DNA of 64,000 nucleotides from Elephas maximus indicus (GCF_024166365.1 NC_064819.1:110590293-110654292); one strand, 5' to 3'; positions 9,611-21,705 are shown, counted from the first letter of the stretch. The notes: a model not told the origin generated them from the letters alone. Translations and numbers: made by a program.

Positions 9611-11386
9611 ACAATTTTCTGTCCAGCTTAAGTACATCTAATAAGCAAAGGTCAATGAGTGAATATTAAGGCCAACACTCGCCACTCGTTCTTCTCAGCC
9701 TCCCTCTGCTCACTGCCAAGATGACAGTCCCTTGCATTTGCCCAAAAGCCTTTGAGAAAAGCCGTCTTGGCTAAAGAGCAAATCTATTCCGGAGTGGTGC
9801 CCTGACCACGGGACGTTGCCAGAACTTGCCAGTGGGGATGAAAAAGGCCCACAGTAGGGTCACGGCATCCATCCAAAAATATTTTTCACAATTCCAAACT
9901 GATTAGATAGAGCAGCCTCCAGTCTTCCCATGCTGAATTTTTATTTTCAGGATTTTAAAGGGTGTAATATTGGCTTTAAAATAGCAGAAGTGCAATTTAT
10001 GAAATGTGTTTGTGTTTCTCTTCCTGTGTGCTGCAGGGATGAGCATGGCCACTCTGCTGAGCGAGGGTCCCAACACTGGCTACTAAAAGCCTACAGATAG
10101 CCTCCCCACCTAGAGCAGTCACCCTGTGTATTGGCCATTGTTCCTTCACACTTTGGTCGTGCTTGGGGAGATGAGAACTAGAAGGGAGCCAGACAGTGAA
10201 AGTTTAAATCAGACTCCAATGAGCGCCTGGGTCAGAGCAACTCAGCGTCCATGGATGAAGATGGACCTGAAAGTGAGCCAAGTGGGAGCGAGAGTGAGAG
10301 AGTGAGGGCAAGAGTGACAGCAAAAGTAAGAGCAAGAGACAGAAAGAGAGAGAGAGAGGATGTGCACACAAAGCTCACAACGAGACAGAGAGAGAGAGAA
10401 TGTGCACACAAAGCTGTGACGTCTGCAGGAACGTCCATGCTTATGTTCTGAATTTCCTCTTTCATATGAAAACAGTTAGCTCCCACAGCCCAGATTAAGT
10501 TTTGGCATCTAAAGCCAAACTGGAGGCCTGACTTGGCTGCCCCTTTGGCTCTTTCTGAACTTCAGAGGTTTGCCAGGTCTCTGGGATCTGATAAGCTGGA
10601 TCAGCAGAAATCCAAGGAGACACGAGGCGAGGCCCAGCCTTTGTTCCCTCGCAGGCCATCCTGTCTCTGATCCCCAGCTCCTCCGAGTGAACCACTCACT
10701 GAACTCCATCCAAGGAGGGGGGCTTGACTTAGTCAACTAGGGCTGGAAGGAACTGAAGGAATCATAGGATGAAGCACAGGGCCTGGGAGATCCATTTGTT
10801 TACCTTATTCAACAAACAGAGAAGTAAGAAAGAAGGTAAGAAAGAGGAAGGAGGAAACGAAAGGGAGGCAGGAAGGAACATAATCCATGTCCCTCCTTCT
10901 TAGATATGAGAAAAATCAATTCCAAAAAGACGAGGTGACTTGCCCTAGATGAAGCTGCTAGTTGGTGACAGATATAGGACTGGGAGTTGGGTTTCCTGAC
11001 TCCTGGAACGGGGCTTTTTCCTTCATAGCACTCTGATACAGTGGGTCTGAACTGGAAGCCTCTCATCCCTAACGGTGCCATTTAGTCCCCAGGAAAAGGA
11101 GAATCAAGGAGGCTTAGAGGGAAAGAAAGCATGCAGTATTAATAACTTCAAAGAGACATAGTATGGCTAGGCCTCTAACTGATCACTGGATTGGCCCCTT
11201 ATCCAGAGTGTCTTCATGTTAACAGACTGTATTTGTCTAGCCCACCAACACAGGCCTGCATGATTCCTCCAGTTTCTAGCTCTGACCAAGGCCCCTGGGG
11301 ACATCAGTGCATGCACAGCTAACCAAAGTCAACTCAAGCCTGTGTGTGCTCTGATTTCAGTGAAGCATGCATTTCCAGCCCAGAAC
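9611..11386. other. Intron 5, unassigned, with purine-rich tracts
   Basis: Purine-rich tracts occur at about 10270-10410 (AGAGAG/GAGTGA repeats) and 10811-10880 (GAAA/GGAA). The motif TGTGCACACAAAGCT appears twice in the first tract. The remainder shows nothing I can name. Confidence 0.6.
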
Positions 11387-11600
11387 TTCAGCTGAAAAAT
11401 GATAGGTGGATATTGCCCTCTTCCAGCCTTGCAAGCTCTCTCTGGCACCCCTTCTTGGCAGAGCCTAACAGGGAGTAGCCGGCAAAGCAGAGACGTGGTT
11501 TACACAATCCCAGCCCCAGAATCACGTAGAAGCAAACAGAAGGGGAGATTTGGAGATAAGAAACGATAGGTGGGTATCTAAGCTTCTTAGTGAGGCATAG
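11387..11600 (-). mobile_element. Old L1M/HAL1-like 3' end repeat, second copy
   Basis: This is the reverse complement of the core of 8985-9160, for example CTTGGCAGAGCCTAACAGGG. It is shorter than the other copy. Confidence 0.5.
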
Positions 11601-11771
11601 AGGGAACTGGGTATCACCCAGACACATGCTATGTGATCAAACGATCAATGAGTATTTATTATAAGGCCACCATCTGCCCACCATCACGCATGGGGAAAGC
11701 CCCATCCTCACAGAGGTTAGTGTCTGATCGCGATGACAAGGTATAGATGGTGTAGAAGTAACCACGTAACC

Positions 11772-11972
11772 AGTTGCCGCGGAGTTGACTCTGATTCACG
11801 GCAACCCTACGTGTGTCAGAATAGAACTGTGCTACTTAGGGTTTTCAATGGCTGGTTTTTCAGAAGTAGACTGCTAGGCCTTTCTTCCAAGGTGTCTCTG
11901 GGTGGACTTGAACCTCTAACCTTTCAGTTAGCAGCCAAATGCATTAACTGTTTGCATCACCCAAGAACTCGA
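11772..11972 (-). mobile_element. AfroSINE, long form 1
   Basis: AACCAGTTGCCGCGGAGTTG starts the reversed tail. TTTCAGTTAGCAGCCAAATG is the reversed tRNA-like region. The copy is close to full length. Confidence 0.88.
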
Positions 11973-12100
11973 GAGAAAGTAGAGAGCAGTACAACTATGA
12001 TTCCACTGCATTTTTCTCTAGGCTGGTGGAGGGTCAGAAAATGACGTGAGAAGAAGTTAGCTTAGAGAACCTAGGGGAAATAACTGCTGTCTCAGATGAG

Positions 12101-12300
12101 ATGGAAGAGAGCACCCCTGTTCCGTGTTGCCCCAGAGAACAAGTGGGTAGCAGGGAGGCACATGTGGGCTCAATACAGGGAAAGCTGTTGGAATACTCAG
12201 AGCTGTCCAGCAGGGTGAGGCCTGCTCACTGGGCAGAGGACTCCCCAGGGACGGGACTGTGCAATCACAGTGGCACAGAAGCCTGTCACTGACACGGGAG
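12101..12300. repeat. Ancient CR1/L3-like repeat, copy 1
   Basis: CCCCAGAGAACAAGTGGGTA and GGGCTCAATACAGGGAA are shared with 15185-15370. The pattern GAGCTGTCCAGCAG-GG resembles the 3' end of mammalian CR1-clade LINEs. Family placement is tentative. Confidence 0.45.
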
Positions 12301-12636
12301 AAAGTGGTCCAGTGTGTGTGGGAATTGCCCTGGATGATCTTGAATTATCTTTCCACTCTCAGGTCCTGCAGGAATGAGGAAAGGACTGCACTGCATGTCA
12401 CCGATGTTCAGTGAGTGTGATGACAGACAGACTTCATCTCTTACAGGTTCCATCTTGTTCCCTGGCGGATGAAGAAGAGGCATGCCTACTCTAGGGAGCT
12501 GCTGGAGAGAACGAGAAGGCAGCCTTGTGAACTGAAGGACTGTACATTTCAGGGTACATTTAATAGAGATGTGGAAGTGAAGTCAGTGAAAACCCAGGAG
12601 AAAGAGGCCTTTGGAGTGATATGATTTTATCTAAAC

Positions 12637-12832
12637 ATATTGCCATTGAGTCAATTTCGACTCTTAGCGACACTATACGACAGACCAGACCTACCCCATA
12701 GGGCTTCGTAGGCTGTAATCTTTACAGAGGCAGACTACCACACGTCTTTCTCCCCAGAGCAGCTGGTGGGTTCAAACCACCAACCTTTCAGTTAGCAGCC
12801 AAGTGCTTAACCACTGGGCCACTGGGGGTCCT
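12637..12832 (-). mobile_element. AfroSINE, long form 2
   Basis: The tail part ATTGCCATTGAGTCAATTTC is at the left, TTTCAGTTAGCAGCCAAGTG at the right, and the head ends CACTGGGGGTCC. Confidence 0.88.
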
Positions 12833-12865
12833 TCCATATGACTATACTTAATAACAATAAAAGCC

Positions 12866-13073
12866 ATAACCAAACTCGTTGCTGCTAAGTAGTTTCCAAC
12901 TCATGGCAACCCCATGTGTTACAGAGTAAAGCTGCTTCATAGAGTTTTCTTGGCTATACCCTTTACAGAAGCAGATTGTCAGGCCTGTCTTCTGTGGTGC
13001 CACTGAGTGAGTTTAAACTGCTGACCTTTAGGTTAGTAGCTGAGAGCTTAACCGTTTGTGCCACCTATAAACC
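12866..13073 (-). mobile_element. AfroSINE, long variant
   Basis: It has CAAACTCGTTGCTGCTAAG and the variant insert CAGAAGCAGATTGTCAGGCC. It is only 35 bp from the previous SINE, in the same orientation. Confidence 0.85.
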
Positions 13074-13077
13074 TCTT

Positions 13078-13290
13078 AATAATATAGCAACTATTATTAC
13101 ACTGAGCCCCTACAATATGCCAGGCACTTTCACACATATTCACTTTCCCCGCAACCCTAAAAGTAGGTGATATATGCCTATTGTACAGGTAAGAACTTGA
13201 AGCTCAGAGAGGCTATACAGCCAGCAAGCTGTGGAGGCTGAACTTGAGTTCCTGTCCATCTGACTTCAAAGGCTGGGCCTTTGATGACAG
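13078..13290 (-). mobile_element. MIR SINE next to CLIC5 exon 5
   Basis: ATATGCCAGGCACTTTCACA and GAAGCTCAGAGAGGCTATAC mark a reversed MIR that ends about 80 bp from the exon 5 donor. Confidence 0.8.
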
Positions 13291-13369
13291 TGTGGTCTTG
13301 GCTTATCCACACAGGTGAGCTGTGGATGGAGTTGGATCTGGTGAGCACCTGTAGATAGAGCTCTCTTAC

Positions 13370-13554
13370 CTTGACCACATGGAGTTTAGGCAACAGATTG
13401 CAGTCGGCCAGTGTCAGCTCATCCCCGTCCAGGAACCTTCGACGGGACCCCTTGTCATCGTCCTCGCAGGTATTGGCATCTATCTCCTCTGGCAAAGGGG
13501 TGTTCAGGTAGTCATCCAGTTTCTTCAGTGCCTTGGTCAGGCCTCTCTCAAGGG
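13370..13554 (-). CDS. CLIC5: CLIC5 exon 5 (C-terminal helical domain, acidic loop)
   Basis: This exon has 185 nt: two bases completing Ala, then 61 codons. It reads [40 protein letters not shown], then [38 protein letters not shown] is the GST-C type signature shared by all CLICs. The acidic loop before it, EDDDKG, appears one residue longer than the human GEDKG as I remember it, which accounts for 185 rather than 182 nt. The donor is GTAAGAG and the acceptor CATACCAG. The exon ends on a codon boundary, so the nuclear-localisation-like KIVAKKYR is split between exons 5 and 6. Intron 4 is the largest seen, about 34 kb. Confidence 0.97.
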
Positions 13555-13924
13555 CTGGTATGGAAGAGCAAAAGAAGTGTCTTTAGCCAACCTTCTTGCC
13601 CCTGGATCTGACCACAATGTCTTTAGCATGGGGAGCTCATCCTGAATCCTGTCCCCCTCTCATCACACTGCCAGTCCACCACCCCACATTACAGAATACA
13701 TGGCAGCCATTAACATACTGCAGTAGAATGGATTAAATGGCCTGAAAAAGAAAACTCTAACAGAACAAGAAGTATTATCTAATGATTTTTTGGAAAAAAA
13801 TAAAATAAAATATAGAAATAAAACTTAGGATATATACCAAAGATTTAACAGGCTTATCTCCAGTGGATGCAGTAATAGTAGTCGGCTTTCATTTTCTTAT
13901 CTTGCTTGATCAATATTTTTTATG

Positions 13925-14938
13925 TCATTTTTTTAAAATAATTTTTATTGTGCTTTAAGTGAAAGTTTACAAATCCAGTCAGTCTGTCACATACAAGCTT
14001 ATATACACCTTACTACATACTCCCACTTACTCTCCCCCTGAGTCAGCCCGCTCCCTCCTTCCAGTCTCTCCTTTCGTGACAGTTTTGCCAGTTTCTAACC
14101 TTCTCTACCCTCCTATCTCCCCTCCAGACAGGAGATGCCATCACAGTCTCAAGTGTCCACCTGGTACAAGTAGCTCACTCTTCATCAGCATCTCTCTCCA
14201 ACCCATTGTCCAGTCCCTTCCATGTCTGATGAGTAGTCTTTGGGAATGGTTCCTGTCCTGGGCCAACAGAAGGTTTGGGGACCATGACCACTGGGATCCT
14301 TCTAGTTTCAGTCAGACCATTAAGTCTGGTCTTTTGATGAGAATTTGGGGTCTGCATCCCACTGTTCTCCTGCTCCCTCAGGGGTTCTCTGTTGTGCTCC
14401 CTGTCAGGGCAGTCAACGGTTGTGGCCGGGCACCATCTAGTTCTTCTGGTCTCAGGATGATGTAAGTCTCTGGTTCATGTGGCCCTTTCTGTCTCTTGGG
14501 CTCATGGTTATCGTGTGACCTTGGTATTCTTCATTCTCCTTTGATCCAGGTGGGTTGAGACCAATTGATGCATCTTAGATGGCCACTTGTTAGCATTTAA
14601 GACCCCAGATGCCACACTTCAAAGTGGGATGCAGAATGTTTTCATAATAGAATTATTTTGCCAGTTGACTTAGAGGTCCCCTTAAGCCATAGTCCCCAAA
14701 CCCCCGCCCTTGCTCCACTGACCTTTGAAGCATTCAGTTTATCCCGGAAACTGCTTTGCTGTTTTGGTCCAGTCCAGTTGAGCTGACCTTCTGTGTATTG
14801 AATATTGTTCTTCCCTTCACCTAAAGTAGTTCTTATCTACTAACTAATCAGTAAATAGCCCTCTCCCACCCTCCCTCCCTCCCCCCCTCGTAACCACAAA
14901 AGTATGTGTTCTTCTCAGTTTATACTATATCTCAAGTT
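13925..14938 (-). mobile_element. Afrotherian L1-type 3' UTR
   Basis: Read on the minus strand, the element ends with AATAAA followed by an A-rich tail (CACAATAAAAATTATTTTAA), as expected of a retroposon 3' end. The same family appears sense at 63355-64000: GCATCCCACT and the TTCTTCTGGTCTCA box are shared. There is no coding frame of substance. Assignment to L1 is inferred from structure, not from a match. Confidence 0.6.
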
Positions 14939-15184
14939 GATCAATATTTTGCCAACATTCCACAATAAGCCCACAAACCAATTTTGTAGAAAGAAATAAT
15001 TTATTTCTTACATGTGTTTATTAAATAAGTAATACATTTATTTATTTATTAAATAAATAAATAACTGCACAGTGGTACTAGAACAGAGGCATGCGCCGGG
15101 TTTTGTGAGAGCACTGATGATGTCCAGCTAACCCATCCTGAGAAGGGGCGAAAGAGCAGACACAGCTTCCGGGAGGACATGGCA

Positions 15185-15370
15185 TAGGAAAGAGTATTCC
15201 TGTTGTGTGTCTCCCAGAGAACCAGTGGGTATCAGGGAGGTATATTGGGCTCAATACAGGGAAGACCTGTCCAAAATGGAAGGGCCAGCACATTAGCAGA
15301 GGGTACCTTATCCCCAAGGATGTGCAATCATAGCTACTTGGAAACTTGTCATGGATACAGCTTAAAGAAT
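15185..15370. repeat. Ancient CR1/L3-like repeat, copy 2
   Basis: CCCAGAGAACCAGTGGGTAT and GGGCTCAATACAGGGAAG match copy 1 at 12101-12300 in the same orientation. Confidence 0.45.
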
Positions 15371-16957
15371 GGACACCCAAAGTCATATAATGGAGCAGAA
15401 GACTTTTACAGTCTTGCCCCAATATTTATTGATCAAGTAATGTGTTTATACACAGAACAGAACAAGATACTCAAAAGAACAACTATGAGAAGTCACTATC
15501 ACTCAAAGTCATCTCACTCAGAATCTCACAGTCCACTTCAGTCATCAAACGTTAGCCTAGAAACTTTCCACCAGAGCTCATGTGGCAGCCATGAAGGAGA
15601 CGGCTGACTGGGCCATTAGCCACTGCACCTACGTCATTAGCCCTATACCCAAGGGCTCTTTTTCCAGCTCGGGTTTAGAACGTGACACTGGGATAATGAG
15701 AGTCAGTCATGATGTTAATTTCAGCAGATACAAAGGCAATGTTGCCTTCTGGAGGAACAGCCAAGAGAACTGAACTCTTGTTCAGATTTTCCCAAATGTG
15801 CCTTCTGTTAGTCACTCCTCGCATAACCCGCTTTTGTTTTCCACAGAAGGCCTTTTGTTTGAGACAATGGAATGACACCAGCCCAAGATAAATCAACTGA
15901 GCACTTACTGGAATGTTTGAAAACCGGCTGGAGTTTGGACCTAGTTTCTCAATACGTACTTCCTTCTCCCTGGAGTGGCATTGAACTTGTACTTCATCAC
16001 CTGCTTTGTGTTTTCAGTTTGAAAGAACAGTGTGAGCAGGGCTGGGAAAAATGCTTGTATTCCACTTAGTAATCATCTAGACTGTGACGGGATGGCAAGC
16101 CTATTCAAGGGCAATGGAAGAAGTTGGATACTAAGCAATACTTGTTATGCTTTTTACCCCAAAGCACTTGTGATTTAAGTTTGTTTGCTCCCTCAAATCC
16201 CCCTGCCCCTTTCAGTTATGGAGGATATGGCAAAAGCCTGATTATTATGGAGAAAGGAAAACTCAAGTAGGGTGCTTGTCAAAATTTGGCCAACCAACAT
16301 TATTCAAGGGAAAGAGATCTATGATGGAAAACAAAGCATTGCAAGTTCTAATTCCAAATGCCCTTGGAGACCTGAGCAGGCTGCTGTACAAGTCTGTGTC
16401 CCAGTCCCCATCCGCTGTGAGACAATCCTGAAATTTGATGATGAGGCCTGGACAGCAACTGAAGCTCCTTGGGTGGATAATTCTGGGTAAAATTCATCTA
16501 TCACTCTAGGGTTCCTTGAAATGGAAGGATAACATTTGGTAATGGGGGTGGTTGTTGCCTTATGTCACGACTGCGAGTTACCACGTCACATACCAAGTCA
16601 GCATGTTTTGAGCATGTCCTTGGTGTGTCAATTTCATCACTTCTCTTTGTGTATTTTTGATCTGGAATATGAAGGTTGGAGCTGGTGATAATCATGATAT
16701 AGAGAAGAGGAGATGAGGCCGGTGAGTGTGTCTCTGATCAGGGGGAAGGTGGTGTTGATGGAGGCTATGATAACTGGGCAGGGAAGGGGCCAAGTGGCCT
16801 AGAGCTAACCCTGTGTTCGAATCTTGACCCTGCTCAGGGTGGATTTACTGTGACCTTGATGAGGCTTAAGCTTCAAGGCCCCGTGCTGGCATGGGCACCT
16901 TCCAAGGCCCTGAACCTGATTATTTTATTCCTTATTTGTACTGACTGTACTGACTTC
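15371..16957. other. Intron 4, unassigned
   Basis: No exon or classified repeat is seen except weak MIR-like similarity at about 16790-16870 (GTGTTCGAATCTTGACCCTG). Confidence 0.5.
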
Positions 16958-17173
16958 CAAACCCAAAAACCCACGCCATCGAGTAGATTCCAACTCATAG
17001 CAACCTTATAGGACAGAGTAGAACCGCCCTGTAGGATTTCCAAGACTGTAATCTTAATGACAGCAGACTGCCACACCTTTCTCCCAAGAGAAAGTAGAGC
17101 AACTGGTGAGTTGGAACTGCCAAGCTTTCAGTTAGGAGCCAAGATTTTTTATCCTTGTGCCCCCAGGGCTCCT
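16958..17173 (-). mobile_element. AfroSINE, long form 2
   Basis: AACCCACGCCATCGAGTAG starts the reversed tail, and the head ends CCCCCAGGGCTCCTG. It forms an inverted pair with the SINE at 17300. Confidence 0.88.
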
Positions 17174-17204
17174 GTATTGACTTTAGACCCCCCAAATCTT
17201 AGAT

Positions 17205-17298
17205 ACGTCCCTGATCCTGCCATTTACAAGTTCCTCAACTTTGCTGAGCTTCATTTGGCTTTCTCATCTCAACAACAGGAATAAAGATATCTAATCCC
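17205..17298 (+). mobile_element. MIR SINE, left part
   Basis: GCCATTTACAAGTTCCTCAA and TTTCTCATCTCAACAACAGG fit the middle of a MIR. It is continued after the SINE at 17300-17500. Confidence 0.65.
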
Positions 17299-17299
17299 A

Positions 17300-17500
17300 T
17301 GAGGACTCCCTGAACGGTGCAAATGGTTAATGTGCTTGGCTGCTAACCAAAAGGTTGGAGATTCAAGTTCACTCAGAGGTGACTTGGAAAAGGCTGGCAA
17401 TCTATTTCAAAAAATCAGCCATTGAAAACCATATAAGCACAGTTCTACTGTGACACATGTAGGTCATGAGTTGAAACCAACTCCATAGCAACTAGACTGG
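17300..17500 (+). mobile_element. AfroSINE, long form 1, inside a MIR
   Basis: It is full length from GGACTCCCTGAACGGTGC to CATAGCAACTAGACTGG. It interrupts a MIR, so it is the younger of the two. Confidence 0.88.
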
Positions 17501-17504
17501 GTAA

Positions 17505-17620
17505 TCCTCAGAAGGCCACAGTGAGAATTAACTGGGATAATGCAGGCAATCCAGGCAAAATGCCTAATACAATGTCTGGCCATACTGGGACAACAATTAC
17601 TGCAGCTATTGTTATTGAAC
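17505..17620 (+). mobile_element. MIR SINE, right part
   Basis: GAGAATTAACTGGGATAATG and AATACAATGTCTGGCCATAC continue the MIR from 17298. Confidence 0.65.
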
Positions 17621-18727
17621 AGAGTGGTCATCCCATTCTGTGTCCCTCATCCCATACCCTTTGGTCAGTATATTCCTGAAAATCCCAAGGGGTGGCAGAA
17701 AATGGCAGTGTGTAAGAAGTACAAACGCTGAGCCCCCTAGAGGGGATAATCAACAGCTGGAGTTCGGCTTCTCTTAATTCTTTAATGTACAGCCACAGCC
17801 CTGTCCCTATGCTCCCTTGGGATTCTGCTTGGTGATGAGCTATGTCGAGATGCACAGCCGGAAGGAAATAAACGCAACACCACTGTGTGCCAAAGCACTG
17901 CCACATTATCGAATCACAGATGCCAGCACCCGTGCATTCTCTGCCAGCTCGTTTCCCTCCTATCTGCCAACTCATGCCTTTAGCTCTGGCTCAATCTGGC
18001 ATCCATAGAATTTAATTATCTCTTTCTGCTGACGGCACTTGGGTCATGAAACAGTTCATGCTGAACTTTCTGCTCTGGTTAAGAGTGAGAGGCATGTGAA
18101 AGAAACCAGAGTGACCAGAAGATGTCGAAAATGTCAAAACAAGCTGCCCAAATTCCTTCAGTCTTTGCATTGGAAACTCTCCCTTCCAAAGACGTTCTCT
18201 GAATAGCAGGACCAAGTAACCTTCAGGCCACAGCAAGCGAGCCTCAGACTGGGGCACCCTAGGATCATAAGTATCCCAGGGAATAGATGGACACCCAGGC
18301 CTTTAACTGCTTTTTCCTCTCTCCACCTCCCTCCATGAAGATTTATTCTGTACCACACACAAATGCACTGGGTAAAATATGTGAGGAGGAAACAAGGGGA
18401 ATAGTTCATAAATATTCTCAGCCATATGCAAACAATCTCAAATTTATTTTTCTCTTTTTTAAAGAGAAAAAAAAAAATCCACCCATTCCTTGATCATTTC
18501 CAGATTCATTGAGGTTGATATTACATAAGACCCAATATTGTTTTCTCATCGTAGAGAAATAATGACTTGGAAATGCAATTTGAGCTAAGAAAATAATATA
18601 CTCTTACCCGGGTATGGAGTCTGAATGGGGACTTAGGAGCCAAGACTTCAACCCAGGCTCCAACAAGCTCTTGCAAGCACAGCTTGGCCCTGGTTTGCTG
18701 GCACACTTGGATACTGCAAGCAAGGAT
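17621..18727. other. Intron 4, unassigned
   Basis: Unique-looking sequence with one A-rich stretch at about 18464-18476. There is no exon-like signal with convincing splice sites. Confidence 0.5.
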
Positions 18728-18892
18728 TTAAAAAAAAAAAAAAAAATCCATTGCCATCGAGTTGATTCCAACCCCATAGGGCAGAGTAGAACTACCCCCT
18801 AGAGTTTCTAAGGAGCACCTGGTAGATTCAAGCTGCCAACCACTTGGTTAGCAGCCATAGCGCTTAACCACTACGCCACCAGGGTTTCCATG
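18728..18892 (-). mobile_element. AfroSINE, short form
   Basis: The 5' edge is an A17 run (reversed T-rich tail), then CCATTGCCATCGAGTTG. The head ends CCACCAGGGTTTCCA. Confidence 0.9.
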
Positions 18893-19473
18893 CAGGGATA
18901 CTGAGGAGCAAATAGCCATGCACCTGCCCTAGGGCTCAAACTCTACTTGAAGAGGAGCAGGCATCAAAGGGATCTTTGAAAAGACCAAGAGAGTTCTGTG
19001 GGTTACCGAACTCTCAGTTTCTCTCTGGCATATAAACTTTTAGAGACATAAGAACCAGAAGTCTACCTCTGACCAATGTCTGCAGCCTGGGTGGGTGTCT
19101 GTTCAACCCTTCAATGAAGAAGGAGATTGTGGCTTCTGGGTTGCCCTTGGTCAGGCATCCTCTGCCCCACAGTGTTCCTTTCATTGTTCTACCCTGTTCC
19201 CGAGCACCACCAAGGAAATACACTCAGCCAGTTTGCAAAATGGGCCCAGGATGTATATGCCACCTGTCATTTTAATGCACAAGGAACCTAAGAGATGGGA
19301 ATTATTATTTATCCTCATTTCACAGATAAAGAAACTGAGTCTTAGTCTTACTCAAAGCACACATGCGTGTGCAAGCACACACACACAGAGCTGGGTCCTT
19401 CAGCCATTCAAACTACCCCTGGGATGCACAGGGAAATGTGCCTTGTTTTGTTTTTAACTACCATAGTCTTCCA

Positions 19474-19652
19474 TTAAAAAAAAAAAAAAAAAAAAATCCA
19501 TTGCCATCAAGTCAGTTTTGACTCATAATGACCTCACAGGACAGAGTAAAACTGCCCCCAGAGAGTTTCAAAGGAGCATCTGGTGGATCTGAACTGCCAA
19601 CCTTTTGGTTAGCAGCCATAGCTCTTAACCACTGCACCACCAGGGTTTCCAA
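19474..19652 (-). mobile_element. AfroSINE, short form
   Basis: An A-run of more than 20 is followed by CCATTGCCATCAAGTCAG. The head is CCACCAGGGTTTCC. Confidence 0.9.
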
Positions 19653-19717
19653 GAGCTCCTAATCCCTGGGTTGTGGGAAAGCAACAACAACTTTAATTTA
19701 ACCCACTCTGGATTATA

Positions 19718-19902
19718 AACAAAAAAAAAAGAAAAACTAAGAAACTCATTGCCATCTAGTCAATTCTGAATCATAGCGACCCTGCAGGACAGGGTAGAAC
19801 TGCCCCATATGGTTTCCAAGGAGTGCCTGGTGGATTTGAACTGCTGACCTTTTGGTTAGCAACCATAGTTCTTAACTACTGCACCACCAAGGTTTCTGAT
19901 GC
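19718..19902 (-). mobile_element. AfroSINE, short form
   Basis: An A-rich tail is followed by CATTGCCATCTAGTCAATTC. It is the third reversed SINE in 1.2 kb. Confidence 0.9.
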
Positions 19903-20917
19903 AATAACCTAAATAGTCTCTTCTGAGATTCTCAATCTCTTTTGGATAAAAATGCTCAGTTGTTCAGACAGCGTCCCCCCTCCCCCTCTTCCTGCTCTTC
20001 TCCCTGGGTATATGGGGGCAGGGGACTCTGGTAACCTCATGGCCCTGGGGAGATGGAGTCCTGGGATCTATGGGGCACTAATGCAGGCCCTGCGTCTCTC
20101 TTCTCAGTTATGCCACACCTCCACTTGTCTTCCAGAGCAGCCTCATGACGTTGACCCTGGAATGGGTGGGTGGCGGTGGGCTGTTTGAAAGACAGCTTCC
20201 CCTGAAACCCTGGAATGATAACCAAGCAAAGCTCCATGCGGTGCTTCCTAGACATACTTCTCTGACTCGCCTGCCTCTTTTCTCCTCCATCCCCTCCCCT
20301 GAGCCAGAAGGAATGGGCTTTCCTTTTGGTTTCCCTGTGTCAGATAGCCCAGGGACCCACAAGCAGCAAGCAGCCTGGCTTTGCAGCCCAAGCAGAAGGG
20401 CTTTCTCCTCTACATCCTGGGAGAACTCTGTGAGTTGAGTCCTCCAGCCTGAAGAGGAGAGATAAAAGAATTTAGAACATTTTAAGACAAAAGCTTGGTT
20501 TGCAAGGCTGCTGTCTTGTTGACAATGCTATTTCGAATATCAGAAGCTGAATATTTAGTTCCTTTCATGGCACAGTTTTTTTTTTCATCTTTTAGAATTT
20601 CTTCTAGAGAAATCCTAATCTGTTCTGAAAAAGATCTTACTCAGAAAGGCAAAAGAGAAAAAAACATTTTTTCCCCTAGAATATTAGCCCTATTATACAA
20701 ATTAGGAGCAGAAGCAGGATTTAAAAACAGGCTGTTGGATTCCAAAGCTTCTTCAATTCTGCGAGGCTGCCTCTGGGCACCAGGGATTGCCCCAATGCCC
20801 CTTGGGTATCTACCCAGCCTGCCACCTTCCTTTCCTGCTGCACAACTTTCTCACATTCCTTCATGCCCTACTTCCCAGCTAATTTTATAACATGTTTGGT
20901 TACTACTAGTAATGGCT
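19903..20917. other. Intron 4, unassigned
   Basis: A pyrimidine-rich start (about 19973-20010) is followed by GC-moderate unique sequence. No gene is seen. Confidence 0.5.
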
Positions 20918-21200
20918 TGAAGTACTTGTATGGTGCCAAAGGTTAATGCTCTCAGCTGTTAACCAAAATGTTCAAAGTTCAAGTCTACCCGGAGCTGCCT
21001 TGGAAGAAAGGTCTGGCAATCTACTTCTGAAAAGTCAGCCACTGAGAGAACACGTTAGAGTGGAGCACAGTTCTTCTCTAACACACACGAGGTCACCGTG
21101 AGTCGGCGTCACTGAGAGAACACGTTAGAGTGGAGCACAGTTCTTCTCTAACACACACGAGGTCACCATGAGTCAGCGTCTACCCAACATCGACTGCTCT
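20918..21200 (+). mobile_element. AfroSINE, long form 1, with internal tandem duplication
   Basis: The element is 80 bp longer than its relatives because a 70-bp unit of its 3' half (21041-21110) is repeated at 21111-21180. The two units differ at two sites, both G versus A. Confidence 0.9.
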
Positions 21201-21705
21201 ATTATTATTATTATTAATAATTTGATTTTAGCTGGAATTCTTGGTACTTTGAGTAACCGTGATTGGATCTAGAAGAAGTTATCTCTGAGTAGAGAGCCTA
21301 GCACGACCCTTCCGATCATTTCTCAGCAACAATGCCAATGCTGCCGGTACTCAAGGCAAATGCTGTCACTTTGTCTATGTGACACCACAACATATTGGTG
21401 AAAAGTGAGAAATCCATTTGAGTTTTGCCTGTGAAGACAGAAATATCTATCTGTTCGAGAAATACTTAAGGGATTGAATGATGTTTTTACTTTTTGTCTT
21501 CTGTTTTGAGATCATGTTGACATAACCAACAGATTTAATTAAAAAAAAAAAAGTGCAGCTGTGGTTTGGGGGCAACCACGGCAGAGACTTCTCTGGCCAT
21601 TACATTTTCTTGGAGAGACAATACAACAATGCTCACACCTTGTTGACATTTGATACTTTAAACCATGGGATGGTAATGTGATAGGAACAGAAAAATAAGA
21701 TAAGA

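Noticed and set aside
13959..14465. 168-codon plus-strand open frame
   Set aside because: It lies wholly inside an L1-type 3' UTR repeat read in reverse. It has no domain pattern and is a chance frame.
21041..21180. CRISPR-like direct repeats
   Set aside because: There are only two adjacent 70-bp units inside a SINE with no spacers, and the genome is mammalian.
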